Assembly (NCBI RefSeq): GCF_900111095.1 | Contig: NZ_FOGB01000002.1 | Coordinates: forward strand, 421,405 to 485,404 | Direction: 5' to 3' | DNA: 64,000 nucleotides | Origin: Amphritea atlantica | GTDB taxonomy: Bacteria; Pseudomonadota; Gammaproteobacteria; Pseudomonadales; Balneatricaceae | In this document: piece after piece, positions 22,928 through 31,776 of the stretch | Layout: every line of letters begins with the position of its first letter | Numbering within the stretch: position 1 is the stretch's first letter | Position numbers and translations under genes: made by a program | The notes under the pieces: generated by a model | What the model was told of the DNA's origin: nothing | Databases searched by the model: none | What the model saw: the letters and a program-made list of their open reading frames with translations, nothing else

Positions 22928-23287
22928 TCAGCTATTGGTCAGTTGCAGCAGCTCTCTTTCGAGCAGTGCTTCACTGCCCAGGTTCAGCTCAACCAGTCGG
23001 CGCAGGTGGGAGATGCTGTCAATATCCATGCTCTGCGCTTCAAAGCCCAGATACTCCCCTAACTGATGCCGCAGGATTACCGGCATGCGGATAGTAATGT
23101 CATTGGTGAGGCGGATAATCAGTTCGGCTGCGTCGCCGATATTCAGCAATGGTGTCAGGATGACTGAGGTCAGCGCACCCTGGAAAGAGATGTCGATCAG
23201 CTCCACCGGCCAGCTGCATTCATCGGTATGGACCTCGCAATTCGCATCAAAGGTGATTCGCTGGAAACGGCGCCGCTCTTCTGTCAT
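22928..23287 (-). CDS. PilZ-domain cyclic-di-GMP-binding protein
   Basis: 119 residues, a stand-alone PilZ domain. The two binding motifs are present: RRRFQR at residues 5-10 (RxxxR) and DISFQGA at about 32-38 (D/NxSxxG). It probably acts as a c-di-GMP effector on motility, pili or surface polysaccharide, but no partner is evident from its neighbours. It is convergent with radA, and its start is 142 bases from the ettA 3' end. Confidence 0.9.
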   Translation of the reverse strand: MTEERRRFQRITFDANCEVHTDECSWPVELIDISFQGALTSVILTPLLNIGDAAELIIRLTNDITIRMPVILRHQLGEYLGFEAQSMDIDSISHLRRLVELNLGSEALLERELLQLTNS

Positions 23288-23380
23288 TCGATTCTCCGGT
23301 TCTGTCTGTCAGACTAATGTTTATTCTAGTGTAATTTTTCCCAGGAGTATCTTTTGCCAATGCTCAGACTGAGGAATATA

Positions 23381-23408
23381 AAAAAAACCGGCGCGAAGCC
23401 GGTTTTTT
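23381..23408 (-). terminator. intrinsic terminator of ettA
   Basis: On the minus strand ACCGGC and GCCGGT pair around TTCGC, flanked by A- and T-runs of at least six. It lies just after the ettA stop. Confidence 0.85.
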
Positions 23409-23429
23409 GTTGATGGGCAGGAGATAGCG

Positions 23430-25091
23430 TTACTTAGCCATCCGCTTGTATTTGATTCGTTCTGGCTGATGATCCTTGCCGTAGCGTCGCTTGTAATCTT
23501 CAGCGTATTCGGTGTAGTTGCCTTCAAAGAACTCCACCTTCGAATCGCCTTCATAGGCCAGCATATGGGTACATACGCGGTCGAGGAACCAGCGGTCGTG
23601 GGAGATCACTACCGCGCAGCCTGGGAAGGCCAGCAGCGCTTCCTCCAGTGCCCGCAGGGTTTCTACGTCAAGATCGTTGGTCGGCTCATCGAGTAACAGT
23701 ACATTGCCACCCTCTTTCAGCAGCTTGGCCATATGCAGGCGGTTACGTTCACCACCGGACAGGTCTTTAACAAACTTCTGCTGATCAGCGCCCTTGAAGT
23801 TGAAACGTCCGCAGTATGCCCGTGAGGAGGTGGTGTAGTTGCCCACAACAATGTTGTCCTGGCCATCGGAGATCTCTTCCCAGACGGTTTTTTCGCCCGC
23901 CAGATCGCGGCTCTGGTCGACGTAGGCCAGTTTTACCGTTTCGCCGATCTCAATCGTACCGGAATCAGGCTGCTCTGCACCGGTGATCATTTTGAACAGG
24001 GTTGATTTACCAGCACCGTTACCACCGATAATGCCGACAATGGCTCCCTGAGGAATGCTCAGTGACAGATCTTCAAACAGCACTTTGTCGCCGAAGGACT
24101 TGGTAACGTTGTTCAAAACGATCACCTTTTCCCCGAGGCGAGGTCCCGGTGGAATATAGATCTCAGAGGTTTCATTGCGGGTCTGAAATTCCCGGGAGTT
24201 CATCTCTTCAAACTGGCGCAGACGGGCTTTGGATTTCGCCTGACGGCCTTTCTGACCCTGACGTACCCACTCCAGCTCGGCATTTACCGCTTTATGGTGA
24301 GCGGCTTCCTGCTTGGACTCCATCTCCAGACGCTTCTCTTTCTGTTCCAGCCAGCTGGAGTAGTTGCCTTCGTAGGGGATACCGCGGCCCCGGTCGAGCT
24401 CGAGAATCCAGCCAGCGGCATTATCGAGGAAATAACGGTCGTGGGTGATCGCCACAACGGTGCCAGGATATTCCTGCAGGAAGCGCTCAATCCAGGCGAT
24501 CGATTCAGCATCCAGATGGTTGGTTGGCTCGTCCAGCAACAGCATGTCCGGCTTATCCAGCAGCAGGCGGCAGAGAGCAACCCGGCGACGCTCACCGCCG
24601 GACAGATTTTTAACCTCTGCGTCCCAGGGCGGCAGACGCATCGCATCGGCGGCACGCTCCAGCATGATATCCAGGTTATGGCCATCTTTGGCGGCGATCA
24701 GATCTTCATAGCGGGCCTGTTGTTTGGCCAGCTCATCAAAATCGGCATCCGGTTCAGCGTAGGCGGCATAAACTGCCTCCAGACCGTCCAGTGCCTCTTT
24801 GACATCCGCCACCGCTTCTTCAACCACTTCGCGGACCGTTTTGCTGTCATCCAGCTCCGGTTCCTGAGGCAGATAGCCCACATTAATGCCGGGCATGGGG
24901 CGAGCTTCGCCAATATACTCCTGGTCCACGCCTGCCATGATTCTCAGCAGGGATGATTTACCCGAACCGTTCAGACCCAGCACGCCGATTTTGGCGCCGG
25001 GGAAGAAGGACAGGGAGATATCTTTTAAAATTTCACGTTTGGGGGGCACAACTTTGCCAACCCGATTCATGCTGTAAACGTACTGAGCCAT
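23430..25091 (-). CDS. ettA: Energy-dependent translational throttle protein EttA (ABC-F)
   Basis: ABC-F ATPase that binds the ribosomal E site and gates entry into elongation according to ATP level. 553 residues, two ABC domains: Walker [10 protein letters not shown] (about 39-47) and GGNGAGKST (about 355-363), signatures [15 protein letters not shown] and [15 protein letters not shown], and Walker [12 protein letters not shown] and [11 protein letters not shown]. The linker between domains and an arm insertion near 85-125 match EttA. Monocistronic. Confidence 0.95.
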   Translation of the reverse strand: MAQYVYSMNRVGKVVPPKREILKDISLSFFPGAKIGVLGLNGSGKSSLLRIMAGVDQEYIGEARPMPGINVGYLPQEPELDDSKTVREVVEEAVADVKEALDGLEAVYAAYAEPDADFDELAKQQARYEDLIAAKDGHNLDIMLERAADAMRLPPWDAEVKNLSGGERRRVALCRLLLDKPDMLLLDEPTNHLDAESIAWIERFLQEYPGTVVAITHDRYFLDNAAGWILELDRGRGIPYEGNYSSWLEQKEKRLEMESKQEAAHHKAVNAELEWVRQGQKGRQAKSKARLRQFEEMNSREFQTRNETSEIYIPPGPRLGEKVIVLNNVTKSFGDKVLFEDLSLSIPQGAIVGIIGGNGAGKSTLFKMITGAEQPDSGTIEIGETVKLAYVDQSRDLAGEKTVWEEISDGQDNIVVGNYTTSSRAYCGRFNFKGADQQKFVKDLSGGERNRLHMAKLLKEGGNVLLLDEPTNDLDVETLRALEEALLAFPGCAVVISHDRWFLDRVCTHMLAYEGDSKVEFFEGNYTEYAEDYKRRYGKDHQPERIKYKRMAK

Positions 25092-25329
25092 TACACAACC
25101 TGTTAACTGTTATCTCTGAACTGCGCATATCTTAGCGGTACAGAACGTTTATTGCTATTTGATATGCGTCAAAAAAAGCCCTGGAGAATACTCAATCTCA
25201 TTTCTAAACTTAGAGTGCCGTTAGTAACTGCGTGTTTATCAGCGGTTTTATGGTGCTGATTCCGGGGTTGCTAAACCGCAGCATTAAGGCGTGCGATCAC
25301 GACCAGTAATTTCTCGGGAGGTGAGCAAT

Positions 25330-25749
25330 ATGAGTAATCTGACACGTTTTAATAGTCTGTTTGACGACACATTCTTCAATGACTTCTTTCGTCCGGTTCG
25401 CCGTGAGGATGGTGGTGATAAAGTGCCGGCAATAGATGTCCATGATGGCGAAGGACAGTATCTGGTCAGGGTTGATCTGCCGGGCATCAAAAAAGAGGAT
25501 ATCAACGTCAGTCTGGAAAACGGGGTGCTCTCCGTCAGTGCTGAAAGCACCCGCGAGAACACAGAGGAAAAAGATGGCAAGCTGATTCGTCAGGAGCGCC
25601 GCTATGGCAGGTTTGTCCGCTCCCTCAGCGTCGGAGCTGATGTCGATCCGGCGGGGATTAAAGCCAGTTTCGAGAATGGAGTGTTGAGTCTGACGCTGCC
25701 TAAGGTTCAGGAACAACAACCCGCCTCTGTTTCTATCGCTATTGAATAA
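25330..25749 (+). CDS. Hsp20/alpha-crystallin family small heat shock protein
   Basis: 139 residues. An ATP-independent holdase chaperone. The alpha-crystallin domain runs from about 32 to 128 (VDLPGIKKEDINVSLENGVLS, in part), with the conserved GVLSLTLPK near its end and a short tail. The start is ATG 25330, behind GGGAGGTGAG; the frame is open 13 codons further upstream but that part lies before the ribosome site. A 238-base upstream region shared with divergent ettA holds inverted repeats discussed under findings. Confidence 0.93.
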   Translation: MSNLTRFNSLFDDTFFNDFFRPVRREDGGDKVPAIDVHDGEGQYLVRVDLPGIKKEDINVSLENGVLSVSAESTRENTEEKDGKLIRQERRYGRFVRSLSVGADVDPAGIKASFENGVLSLTLPKVQEQQPASVSIAIE

Positions 25750-25771
25750 ACGTTATTCGGTATATCTCAGC

Positions 25772-25797
25772 ACCCGGCGGCGAAAAGCTGCCGGGTT
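25772..25797 (+). terminator. likely terminator of the Hsp20 gene
   Basis: ACCCGGC and GCCGGGT form the outer stem around a GC/GC step and a GAAAA loop. The T-run is poor (TTTATTCTCTTT). Confidence 0.65.
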
Positions 25798-25867
25798 TAT
25801 TCTCTTTATGAGCGAAATTCTCTGTTAACTGACTCACTTTCAAGTGCGCTTTGTATCTAAATTCGAC

Positions 25868-25873
25868 TATAAT
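25868..25873 (+). promoter_or_regulatory. -10 element upstream of glyA
   Basis: A consensus TATAAT. The matching -35 position (TGCGCT, 17 bases upstream) is weak. Transcription would start near 25880, giving a leader of about 80 bases. Confidence 0.6.
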
Positions 25874-25881
25874 ATGCGGCT

Positions 25882-25953
25882 TTTCCAAGGCCCGGAATAT
25901 CGTTGCTATTTCAAGCACGATGGCGGGGCCTGTGTAAATCTCAACCTTGGGGA
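25882..25953 (+). promoter_or_regulatory. structured glyA leader able to pair with the ribosome binding site
   Basis: Three nested pairings are visible. TTTCCAAGG (25882-25890) pairs with CCTTGGGGA (25945-25953), which contains the Shine-Dalgarno GGGGA; two of the nine pairs are G-T. Inside it CCC (25891-25893) can pair with GGG (25926-25928). The core is ATCGTTGC (25899-25906) with GCACGAT (25915-25921), with one bulge. Function as a translational switch is inferred. Confidence 0.45.
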
Positions 25954-25959
25954 CCGCTA

Positions 25960-27216
25960 ATGTTTAGCAAAGAGATGACTATCGCTGGTTTTGATCCGGA
26001 TCTGTATGCAGCGATGCAGGCTGAGGCCAGGCGTCAGGAAGAGCATATCGAACTGATCGCTTCTGAAAACTATACCAGCCCACGGGTAATGGAAGCTCAG
26101 GGCTCTGAGCTGACCAATAAATACGCGGAAGGTTACCCTGGTAAGCGCTACTACGGTGGTTGTGAGCATGTTGATGTGGTTGAACAACTGGCGATTGATC
26201 GTGCTAAAGAGCTGTTCGATGCGACCTACGCAAACGTTCAGCCGCATTCCGGTTCTCAGGCAAACGCAGCGGTTTATATGGCGCTGTGTCAGCCAGGTGA
26301 TACGGTTCTGGGGATGAGTCTGGCCCACGGTGGTCACCTGACTCACGGTGCTGCTGTCAGCTTCTCCGGCCGCATCTACAATGCGGTTCAGTACGGTTTG
26401 AATGCTGAGACTGGCGAAATCGATTATGACGAAGTTGAGCGTCTGGCACTGGAACATAAACCAAAAATGATCGTAGCGGGCTTCTCAGCCTACTCTCGTG
26501 TGGTTGACTGGCAGCGTTTCCGTGATATTGCGGATAAAGTTGGGGCATACCTGTTTGTTGATATGGCACATGTTGCCGGTCTGGTTGCAGCGGGTGTTTA
26601 CCCGACGCCACTGCCTTTTGCTGATGTTGTGACAACCACCACTCACAAGACCCTGGGTGGTCCACGTGGTGGTCTGATCCTGTCGGCAAATGCCGATGAA
26701 GAGCTGCAGAAGAAACTCAATTTTGCCGTGTTCCCTGAGTCTCAGGGCGGCCCGCTGATGCATATCATTGCTGCCAAAGCCGTTTGCTTTAAAGAAGCGA
26801 TGCAGGATGACTGGAAAGCCTATCAGGCTCAGGTTGTTAAAAATGCTCAGGCGATGGCCAGTGTATTCAAATCGCGTGGTATCAAGATTGTTTCTGATGG
26901 TACCGATGATCACCTGTTCCTGGTTGACCTGATCGGTAAAGAGTACACCGGTAAAGATGCAGATGCCGCTCTGGGGCGCGCCAACATTACCGTCAACAAA
27001 AACTCTGTACCGAATGATCCCCGTTCACCGTTCGTGACTTCCGGTCTTCGTATCGGTACGCCAGCCATTACCCGTCGTGGTTTTGGTGAAGCCGAAGCGG
27101 AGCAACTGACTAACTGGATCTGTGATGTACTGGATAACATCGATAATGAAGACGTTATCAACACAGTGAAACAGAAGGTTCTGGATATCTGTGCACGCTT
27201 CCCGGTTTATAAGTAA
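25960..27216 (+). CDS. glyA: Serine hydroxymethyltransferase
   Basis: PLP enzyme interconverting serine and glycine with tetrahydrofolate; main source of one-carbon units. 418 residues from ATG 25960 ([16 protein letters not shown]), which has TTGGGGA upstream and aligns with E. coli GlyA. The frame is open 19 codons further upstream but without a start context. PLP lysine in [15 protein letters not shown] (about residues 224-238); [18 protein letters not shown] and [10 protein letters not shown] blocks present. Own promoter and structured leader upstream; hairpin terminator downstream. Confidence 0.96.
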   Translation: MFSKEMTIAGFDPDLYAAMQAEARRQEEHIELIASENYTSPRVMEAQGSELTNKYAEGYPGKRYYGGCEHVDVVEQLAIDRAKELFDATYANVQPHSGSQANAAVYMALCQPGDTVLGMSLAHGGHLTHGAAVSFSGRIYNAVQYGLNAETGEIDYDEVERLALEHKPKMIVAGFSAYSRVVDWQRFRDIADKVGAYLFVDMAHVAGLVAAGVYPTPLPFADVVTTTTHKTLGGPRGGLILSANADEELQKKLNFAVFPESQGGPLMHIIAAKAVCFKEAMQDDWKAYQAQVVKNAQAMASVFKSRGIKIVSDGTDDHLFLVDLIGKEYTGKDADAALGRANITVNKNSVPNDPRSPFVTSGLRIGTPAITRRGFGEAEAEQLTNWICDVLDNIDNEDVINTVKQKVLDICARFPVYK

Positions 27217-27255
27217 ACCGTTACAATAGAAACGGTTTAAAACCTGTTTCTCTAT

Positions 27256-27283
27256 CGGGGCGCCTTGGGCGCCCCGGTTGTTT
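27256..27283 (+). terminator. terminator after glyA
   Basis: CGGGGCGCC (27256-27264) pairs with GGCGCCCCG (27268-27276), followed by GTTGTTT. A weaker AAACCGTT/AACGGTTT hairpin lies just before it. Confidence 0.75.
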
Positions 27284-27328
27284 ATATAAGCGCTTTGAAA
27301 TCTGTGATGAATGCGTGCTTATATAAAC
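27280..27328. repeat. 12-bp inverted repeat flanking the presumed nrdR promoter
   Basis: GTTTATATAAGC (27280-27291) is repeated as its exact reverse complement at 27317-27328, 25 bases apart. A possible -35 (TTGAAA, 27295-27300) lies between the arms. It could be a two-site operator or a long RNA hairpin. It does not match the NrdR box I know. Confidence 0.55.
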
Positions 27329-27383
27329 GATTAAACGCTCTTTTCAGGCTGCCAATGCAGCTACGCTCTTTTGAGGATGATAT

Positions 27384-27860
27384 ATGTACTGTCCGTTCTG
27401 TAATGCCCATGAAACCAAGGTGGTTGATTCACGCCTGGTGGCAGAGGGGCAGCAGGTGCGTCGCCGGCGCGAATGTATCTCCTGTCATGAGCGGTTTACC
27501 ACCTACGAAGCTGCTGAGCTTCTGATGCCCCGCCTGATTAAAGCGGATGGCACCCGTCAACCTTTCGATGAAGATAAACTCCGTGCCGGTATCCAGCGTG
27601 CTGTGGAAAAACGCCCGGTCAGCGTTGAAGATATCGAAGCCTGTATCAGCCGGATCAAACAACACCTGCGGGCCACGGGCGAGCGTGAGCTACCCTCCCG
27701 GAGTGTTGGCGAAGAGGTGATGAGTCAGCTGCGCAAGCTTGATCAGGTTGCCTATGTGCGGTTTGCTTCGGTGTATCGCAGCTTCCAGGATATCAACGAG
27801 TTTAAAGAGGAGATTGACCGGTTGTCCGAACAGAAAGAGGATGTGCTCAAGGCCGAGTAA
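27384..27860 (+). CDS. nrdR: Transcriptional repressor NrdR
   Basis: ATP/dATP-sensing repressor of ribonucleotide reductase genes. 158 residues: an N-terminal zinc ribbon with CPFC (3-6) and CISC (31-34), then the ATP-cone (about 49-140) beginning VRKADG-like [16 protein letters not shown]. First gene of the riboflavin cluster; ribD follows after 5 bases. Gene order glyA-nrdR-ribD is common in gammaproteobacteria. Confidence 0.96.
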   Translation: MYCPFCNAHETKVVDSRLVAEGQQVRRRRECISCHERFTTYEAAELLMPRLIKADGTRQPFDEDKLRAGIQRAVEKRPVSVEDIEACISRIKQHLRATGERELPSRSVGEEVMSQLRKLDQVAYVRFASVYRSFQDINEFKEEIDRLSEQKEDVLKAE

Positions 27861-27865
27861 CCGCG

Positions 27866-28987
27866 ATGACAGACTGGAGTATTGCAGATCACACCTTTAT
27901 GTCCCGGGCGATACAGATCGCCTGGCAGGGACTCTATACTACCGAACCCAACCCGCGGGTAGGCTGTGTGCTGGCTAAAGATAGCCAGATGATCGCTGAA
28001 GGCTATCATCGTAAAGCGGGCGAGGGGCATGCAGAGGTTAATGCCCTGCGTAGTGCGGGTGAACAGGCAAAGGGTTGTACCGCCTATGTTACGCTGGAAC
28101 CCTGCAGTCATTTTGGTAAAACTCCGCCCTGTGCCGATGCGTTGATCGCGGCAGGTGTGACAGAAGTGGTTGTGGGTATGGTTGATCCTAACCCGCGGGT
28201 TTCTGGTAATGGCATCGCTAAACTGCAACAAGCTGGCATATCGGTTCGTGTGGGTCTGATGGAGAGCCAGTGTCGGGCACTGAATCCGGGGTTTATTCAA
28301 CGGATGGCAACGAAAATGCCATTTGTCCGGCTTAAAATGGCTGCCAGTCTGGATGGTCGTACGGCGATGGCATCCGGCGAGAGCCAATGGATCACCGGCC
28401 CACTGGCCCGGCAGGATGTACAACGCTTGCGGGCGCGCAGTTCAGCGGTGATCAGTGGTGTTAGTTCAGTCATCAGTGATGATGCGTCGCTCAATATTCG
28501 TGCCGCCGAGCTGGGGCTGGATAATGCTGAAGAGGTCTGTGCCCGCCAACCGTTGCGGGTGATACTGGATAGTACCGGCCGGATACCTGAACGGGCTAAG
28601 ATGTTCGGTCTGCCAGGGCACACCCTGATTGTCAGTTGCGTTGATGCCCCCGCTTTTATCGCCGATATCGACTCGGCCGAGTGGCTCATACTGCCGGGAG
28701 AGCAAGGCCGTATCGATCTGCATCAGTTGCTGCAGGAGCTGGCGCGCAGAGAGTGCAACGAAGTACTGGTGGAAGCCGGCGCTACCCTTGCGGGGGCCTT
28801 TATTGAGGCGGGGCTGGTGGATGAGCTGGTACTTTATCAGGCGATGAAACTGCTGGGCAGCAGTGCCCTGCCAATGTTTCAGCTGCCGCTGGATAAAATG
28901 AGTCAGCAGAAAACGCTGACTCTTGTCGACAGCCGGATGCTTGGGGATGATCTGCGTCTGACGCTGGTCCCCGGGCTGGAGAAATAA
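27866..28987 (+). CDS. ribD: Bifunctional riboflavin deaminase/reductase RibD
   Basis: Carries out steps two and three of riboflavin synthesis, deaminating the pyrimidine and reducing the ribosyl side chain. 373 residues. The deaminase domain (about 1-145) has HAEVNAL with zinc ligand His and catalytic Glu, and PCSHFGKTPPCADAL with the two zinc cysteines. The reductase domain (about 150-370) begins RLKMAASLDGRTA. Followed by ribE after 2 bases. Confidence 0.95.
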   Translation: MTDWSIADHTFMSRAIQIAWQGLYTTEPNPRVGCVLAKDSQMIAEGYHRKAGEGHAEVNALRSAGEQAKGCTAYVTLEPCSHFGKTPPCADALIAAGVTEVVVGMVDPNPRVSGNGIAKLQQAGISVRVGLMESQCRALNPGFIQRMATKMPFVRLKMAASLDGRTAMASGESQWITGPLARQDVQRLRARSSAVISGVSSVISDDASLNIRAAELGLDNAEEVCARQPLRVILDSTGRIPERAKMFGLPGHTLIVSCVDAPAFIADIDSAEWLILPGEQGRIDLHQLLQELARRECNEVLVEAGATLAGAFIEAGLVDELVLYQAMKLLGSSALPMFQLPLDKMSQQKTLTLVDSRMLGDDLRLTLVPGLEK

Positions 28988-28989
28988 CG

Positions 28990-29667
28990 ATGTTTACCGG
29001 AATAATTGAAGCGGTGGGGGTGATCGCCGCGGCCGAAGAGGTGCAGGGCGATCTGCGTCTGTATATCCGCACCGGTGATCTGGATCTGTCGGATGTAAAG
29101 CTGGGAGACAGTATTGCCGTAAACGGGGTCTGTCTGACCGCCGTGGCGCTGCCGGGAGATGGCTTCTGGGCGGATGTTTCCAGAGAAACGCTGGTGCATA
29201 CCCGGTTTCCTGATCTTTCTCCGGGTGAACGGGTAAATCTGGAAAAAGCGATGCAACCGACCACCCGTTTTGGCGGTCATATTGTCACTGGTCATGTGGA
29301 TGGGCTGGGCGAAGTGGTATCGATAGAAGCTGATGCCCGCTCGATCCGTTATAAGATCAGCGCGCCGAAAGCGATTGCCCGCTATATAGCCGCTAAAGGT
29401 TCGATTACCGTAGATGGCGTCAGTCTTACGGCGAACGCGGTAGAGGGGCATATTTTTGATCTGAATATTGTGCCTCATACGGCGCAGGAAACTATAATAG
29501 CCAGCTATCAGTCTGGTCGGAAGGTGCATCTGGAAGTTGATATTATTGCCCGCTATATGGAGCGGCTGATCAACTATACCGATGACAGCGATACTAATTT
29601 AACGGAAACCGCCGGTGGGGTGAGTATGGCTACCCTCGCTCAGGCGGGTTTCCTGAACCGCCGCTAG
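28990..29667 (+). CDS. ribE: Riboflavin synthase alpha chain
   Basis: Dismutates two lumazines to riboflavin plus the pyrimidine. 225 residues, with N-terminal MFTGIIEAVG and two tandem lumazine-binding barrels; the hallmarks SIAVNGVCLT (about 37-46) and GSITVDGVSLT (about 136-146) mark each repeat. Between ribD and ribBX in the operon. Called ribC in some genomes. Confidence 0.95.
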   Translation: MFTGIIEAVGVIAAAEEVQGDLRLYIRTGDLDLSDVKLGDSIAVNGVCLTAVALPGDGFWADVSRETLVHTRFPDLSPGERVNLEKAMQPTTRFGGHIVTGHVDGLGEVVSIEADARSIRYKISAPKAIARYIAAKGSITVDGVSLTANAVEGHIFDLNIVPHTAQETIIASYQSGRKVHLEVDIIARYMERLINYTDDSDTNLTETAGGVSMATLAQAGFLNRR

Positions 29668-29691
29668 CGCGGCCACAGAGGCTTTAGGTTA

Positions 29692-30810
29692 ATGGAACTG
29701 AATACCCCCCAGGAACTGATCGATGATATCCGTCAGGGCAAAATGGTTATCCTGATGGATGACGAAGACCGGGAAAATGAAGGCGATCTGGTGATCGCTG
29801 CGGAGATGGTGCGTGCTGATGATATCAATTTTATGGCCACCCATGCCCGTGGACTGATCTGTCTGACGCTGACCCGTGACCGCTGCCAGCAGTTGAAGCT
29901 GCCGTTGATGGTGCAGAGTAATGGCGCGCAGTTTTCTACTAACTTTACCCTGTCGATCGAAGCCGCTGAAGGTGTGACTACCGGTATCTCTGCTGCAGAC
30001 CGTGCCCATACGGTGCGGACGGCAGTCCGCGCAGACGCCAAGCCAGAGGATATTGTCCAGCCGGGCCATATCTTCCCGCTGATGGCGCAGCCTGGTGGTG
30101 TGCTGAGTCGTGCCGGTCATACGGAAGCGGGTTGTGATCTGGCCCGCCTGGCGGGGATGACGCCAGCAGCGGCGATTGTCGAAATTATGAATGATGATGG
30201 CACCATGGCGCGCCGTCCTGATCTGGAAGAGTTTGCCCAGAAGCATAACCTCAAGATCGGTACCATCGCCGATCTGATCCATTACCGCACCACCAACGAA
30301 CATACGGTGATGCGTGAAAGTGAAGGGGTGTTGCCAACCGAGTTTGGTGATTTCAACTTCGTCACCTATCTGGATGAGATTCAGGGGTGTACCCATATGG
30401 CACTGACGCTGGGGGAGATCACTCCTGAAGAGCCAACCCCGGTACGGGTTCATCTGCGTACTGAGGTGCTGCGGGATGTTGTTGGTGCGGCCCAGGGAGA
30501 AGAGCTGAAGTGGACGATGCGCCGGGCTCTGAAAAAAATCTCTGATGAAGGTAAAGGTGTGGTATTGCTGCTGGATACCGGTGTCCGGGTTGATCTGGGC
30601 GACGCTCTGAATCAGATGCTCAACACTGAGAAGAAGATCCGTCAGCACAATATCAGTGCTTCAGGTTCCTATCTGACGGTAGGCACCGGCTCTCAGATCC
30701 TGCGGGATCTGGGTGTAGGTAAGATGCGGGTGCTGAGTTCACCTATGAAATTTAATGCAATCTCCGGTTTTGATCTGGAGATTGTCGATTACATTGCATG
30801 CGAAGAGTAA
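29692..30810 (+). CDS. ribBX: 3,4-dihydroxy-2-butanone-4-phosphate synthase with degenerate GTP cyclohydrolase II domain (RibBX type)
   Basis: 372 residues. The N-terminal RibB domain (about 1-200) has [10 protein letters not shown] and [13 protein letters not shown], so it should make dihydroxybutanone phosphate from ribulose 5-phosphate. The C-terminal domain (about 205-370) keeps the GCH-II fold length, but where active enzymes have the zinc cysteines (SECLTGD...RCDCG) this one reads [14 protein letters not shown] with no cysteine. It cannot be a normal cyclohydrolase. Such RibBX proteins are described in proteobacteria and are accompanied by a separate RibA, which is present here at 35889. 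Confidence 0.93.
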   Translation: MELNTPQELIDDIRQGKMVILMDDEDRENEGDLVIAAEMVRADDINFMATHARGLICLTLTRDRCQQLKLPLMVQSNGAQFSTNFTLSIEAAEGVTTGISAADRAHTVRTAVRADAKPEDIVQPGHIFPLMAQPGGVLSRAGHTEAGCDLARLAGMTPAAAIVEIMNDDGTMARRPDLEEFAQKHNLKIGTIADLIHYRTTNEHTVMRESEGVLPTEFGDFNFVTYLDEIQGCTHMALTLGEITPEEPTPVRVHLRTEVLRDVVGAAQGEELKWTMRRALKKISDEGKGVVLLLDTGVRVDLGDALNQMLNTEKKIRQHNISASGSYLTVGTGSQILRDLGVGKMRVLSSPMKFNAISGFDLEIVDYIACEE

Positions 30811-30815
30811 AGAAT

Positions 30816-31289
30816 ATGTCAGTTCAGTATATTGAAGGTGATTTCCTCAGCGGAAATGGTCAGTACGCAATCGTTGTGGGGCGTTTTAACAGTTTTGTTG
30901 TCGAAAGCCTGCTGGAAGGCGCGATTGATACCCTGAAACGCCATGGTATCGCCGCAGAGAAGATCCGTGTGGTGCGGGTGCCCGGTGCGTTTGAGATTCC
31001 GTTAGCGGTGCAGAAGATCGCCGCACAGAAAAAAGATGATGCCATTATTGCGCTGGGCGCGGTGATTCGTGGCGGTACGCCGCACTTCGAATACGTCTCT
31101 GGTGAGAGCTCTAAAGGTGTGGCTCAGGTCTCTCTGGAGTACGGTATCCCAGTGGCTAATGGTATTCTGACAGTTAATTCCATTGAGCAGGCGATTGAGC
31201 GTTCCGGCACTAAAGCAGGTAATAAAGGTGCAGAAGCTGCACTGTCTGCGCTGGAAATGGTTAGTCTGCTGCGTCAGCTTGAGGTTTAA
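30816..31289 (+). CDS. ribH: 6,7-dimethyl-8-ribityllumazine synthase
   Basis: Condenses the pyrimidine and dihydroxybutanone phosphate to lumazine. 157 residues from ATG 30816 ([10 protein letters not shown]); an in-frame GTG/ATG context 18 bases upstream overlaps ribBX and was not used. Motifs [20 protein letters not shown] and [13 protein letters not shown] with the catalytic His are present. One base separates its stop from nusB. Confidence 0.95.
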   Translation: MSVQYIEGDFLSGNGQYAIVVGRFNSFVVESLLEGAIDTLKRHGIAAEKIRVVRVPGAFEIPLAVQKIAAQKKDDAIIALGAVIRGGTPHFEYVSGESSKGVAQVSLEYGIPVANGILTVNSIEQAIERSGTKAGNKGAEAALSALEMVSLLRQLEV

Positions 31290-31290
31290 G

Positions 31291-31767
31291 ATGAGCGACA
31301 CTCCTGCACCTAAAAAGCAGAAAAAACCCTCTCTCACAGAGATGCGTCGGGCGGCCCGCAGTTTTGCCCTGCAGGCGCTCTATCAGTGGGAGATGTCCGG
31401 GAATGCGGTGGCTGATATTGAACTGCAGTTCCGTATGGATAACGATATGTCAGGTACTGATCTGAGCCTCTTCAATGAGCTGTTGCATGGCGTACCTGCC
31501 AATGTCGCGGAACTGGATCGCGCTTATGAGCCCTTCCTGGACCGTGCGCTGGATGATCTCGATCCGATAGAGCGGGCGGTGCTGCGGATCGGTAGTTTTG
31601 AGCTGATCAATCGCATTGTCGTGCCCTATAAAGTGGTGATTAATGAAAGCGTTGATCTGGCAAAAATCTTCGGTGCGACCGAGAGTCATAAGTATGTGAA
31701 TGGCATACTCGACAAGCTGGCTGCCCGGGTGCGTATGACCGAGATAAACGCTAATCGTGGTAAATAA
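31291..31767 (+). CDS. nusB: Transcription antitermination protein NusB
   Basis: Binds boxA RNA with S10 (NusE) in rRNA antitermination. 158 residues from ATG 31291, directly after the ribH stop. A Lys-rich N-terminal tail precedes the helical NusB fold: RRAARSFALQALYQWEMSG (about 18-36), LDPIERAVLRIGSFEL and INESVDLAKIFG. The coupling to ribH is conserved across proteobacteria. Confidence 0.95.
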   Translation: MSDTPAPKKQKKPSLTEMRRAARSFALQALYQWEMSGNAVADIELQFRMDNDMSGTDLSLFNELLHGVPANVAELDRAYEPFLDRALDDLDPIERAVLRIGSFELINRIVVPYKVVINESVDLAKIFGATESHKYVNGILDKLAARVRMTEINANRGK

Positions 31768-31776
31768 GTCGCTGTG

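Noticed and set aside
27280-27328. Reading the nrdR upstream dyad as a pair of NrdR boxes
   Set aside because: The arms lack the ACACTATATATAGTGT-type core, so the dyad is recorded only as an unassigned repeat.
29689-30648. 319-residue open frame antisense to ribBX
   Set aside because: Complement of a confidently identified gene; His/Gln-rich translation typical of a shadow frame.
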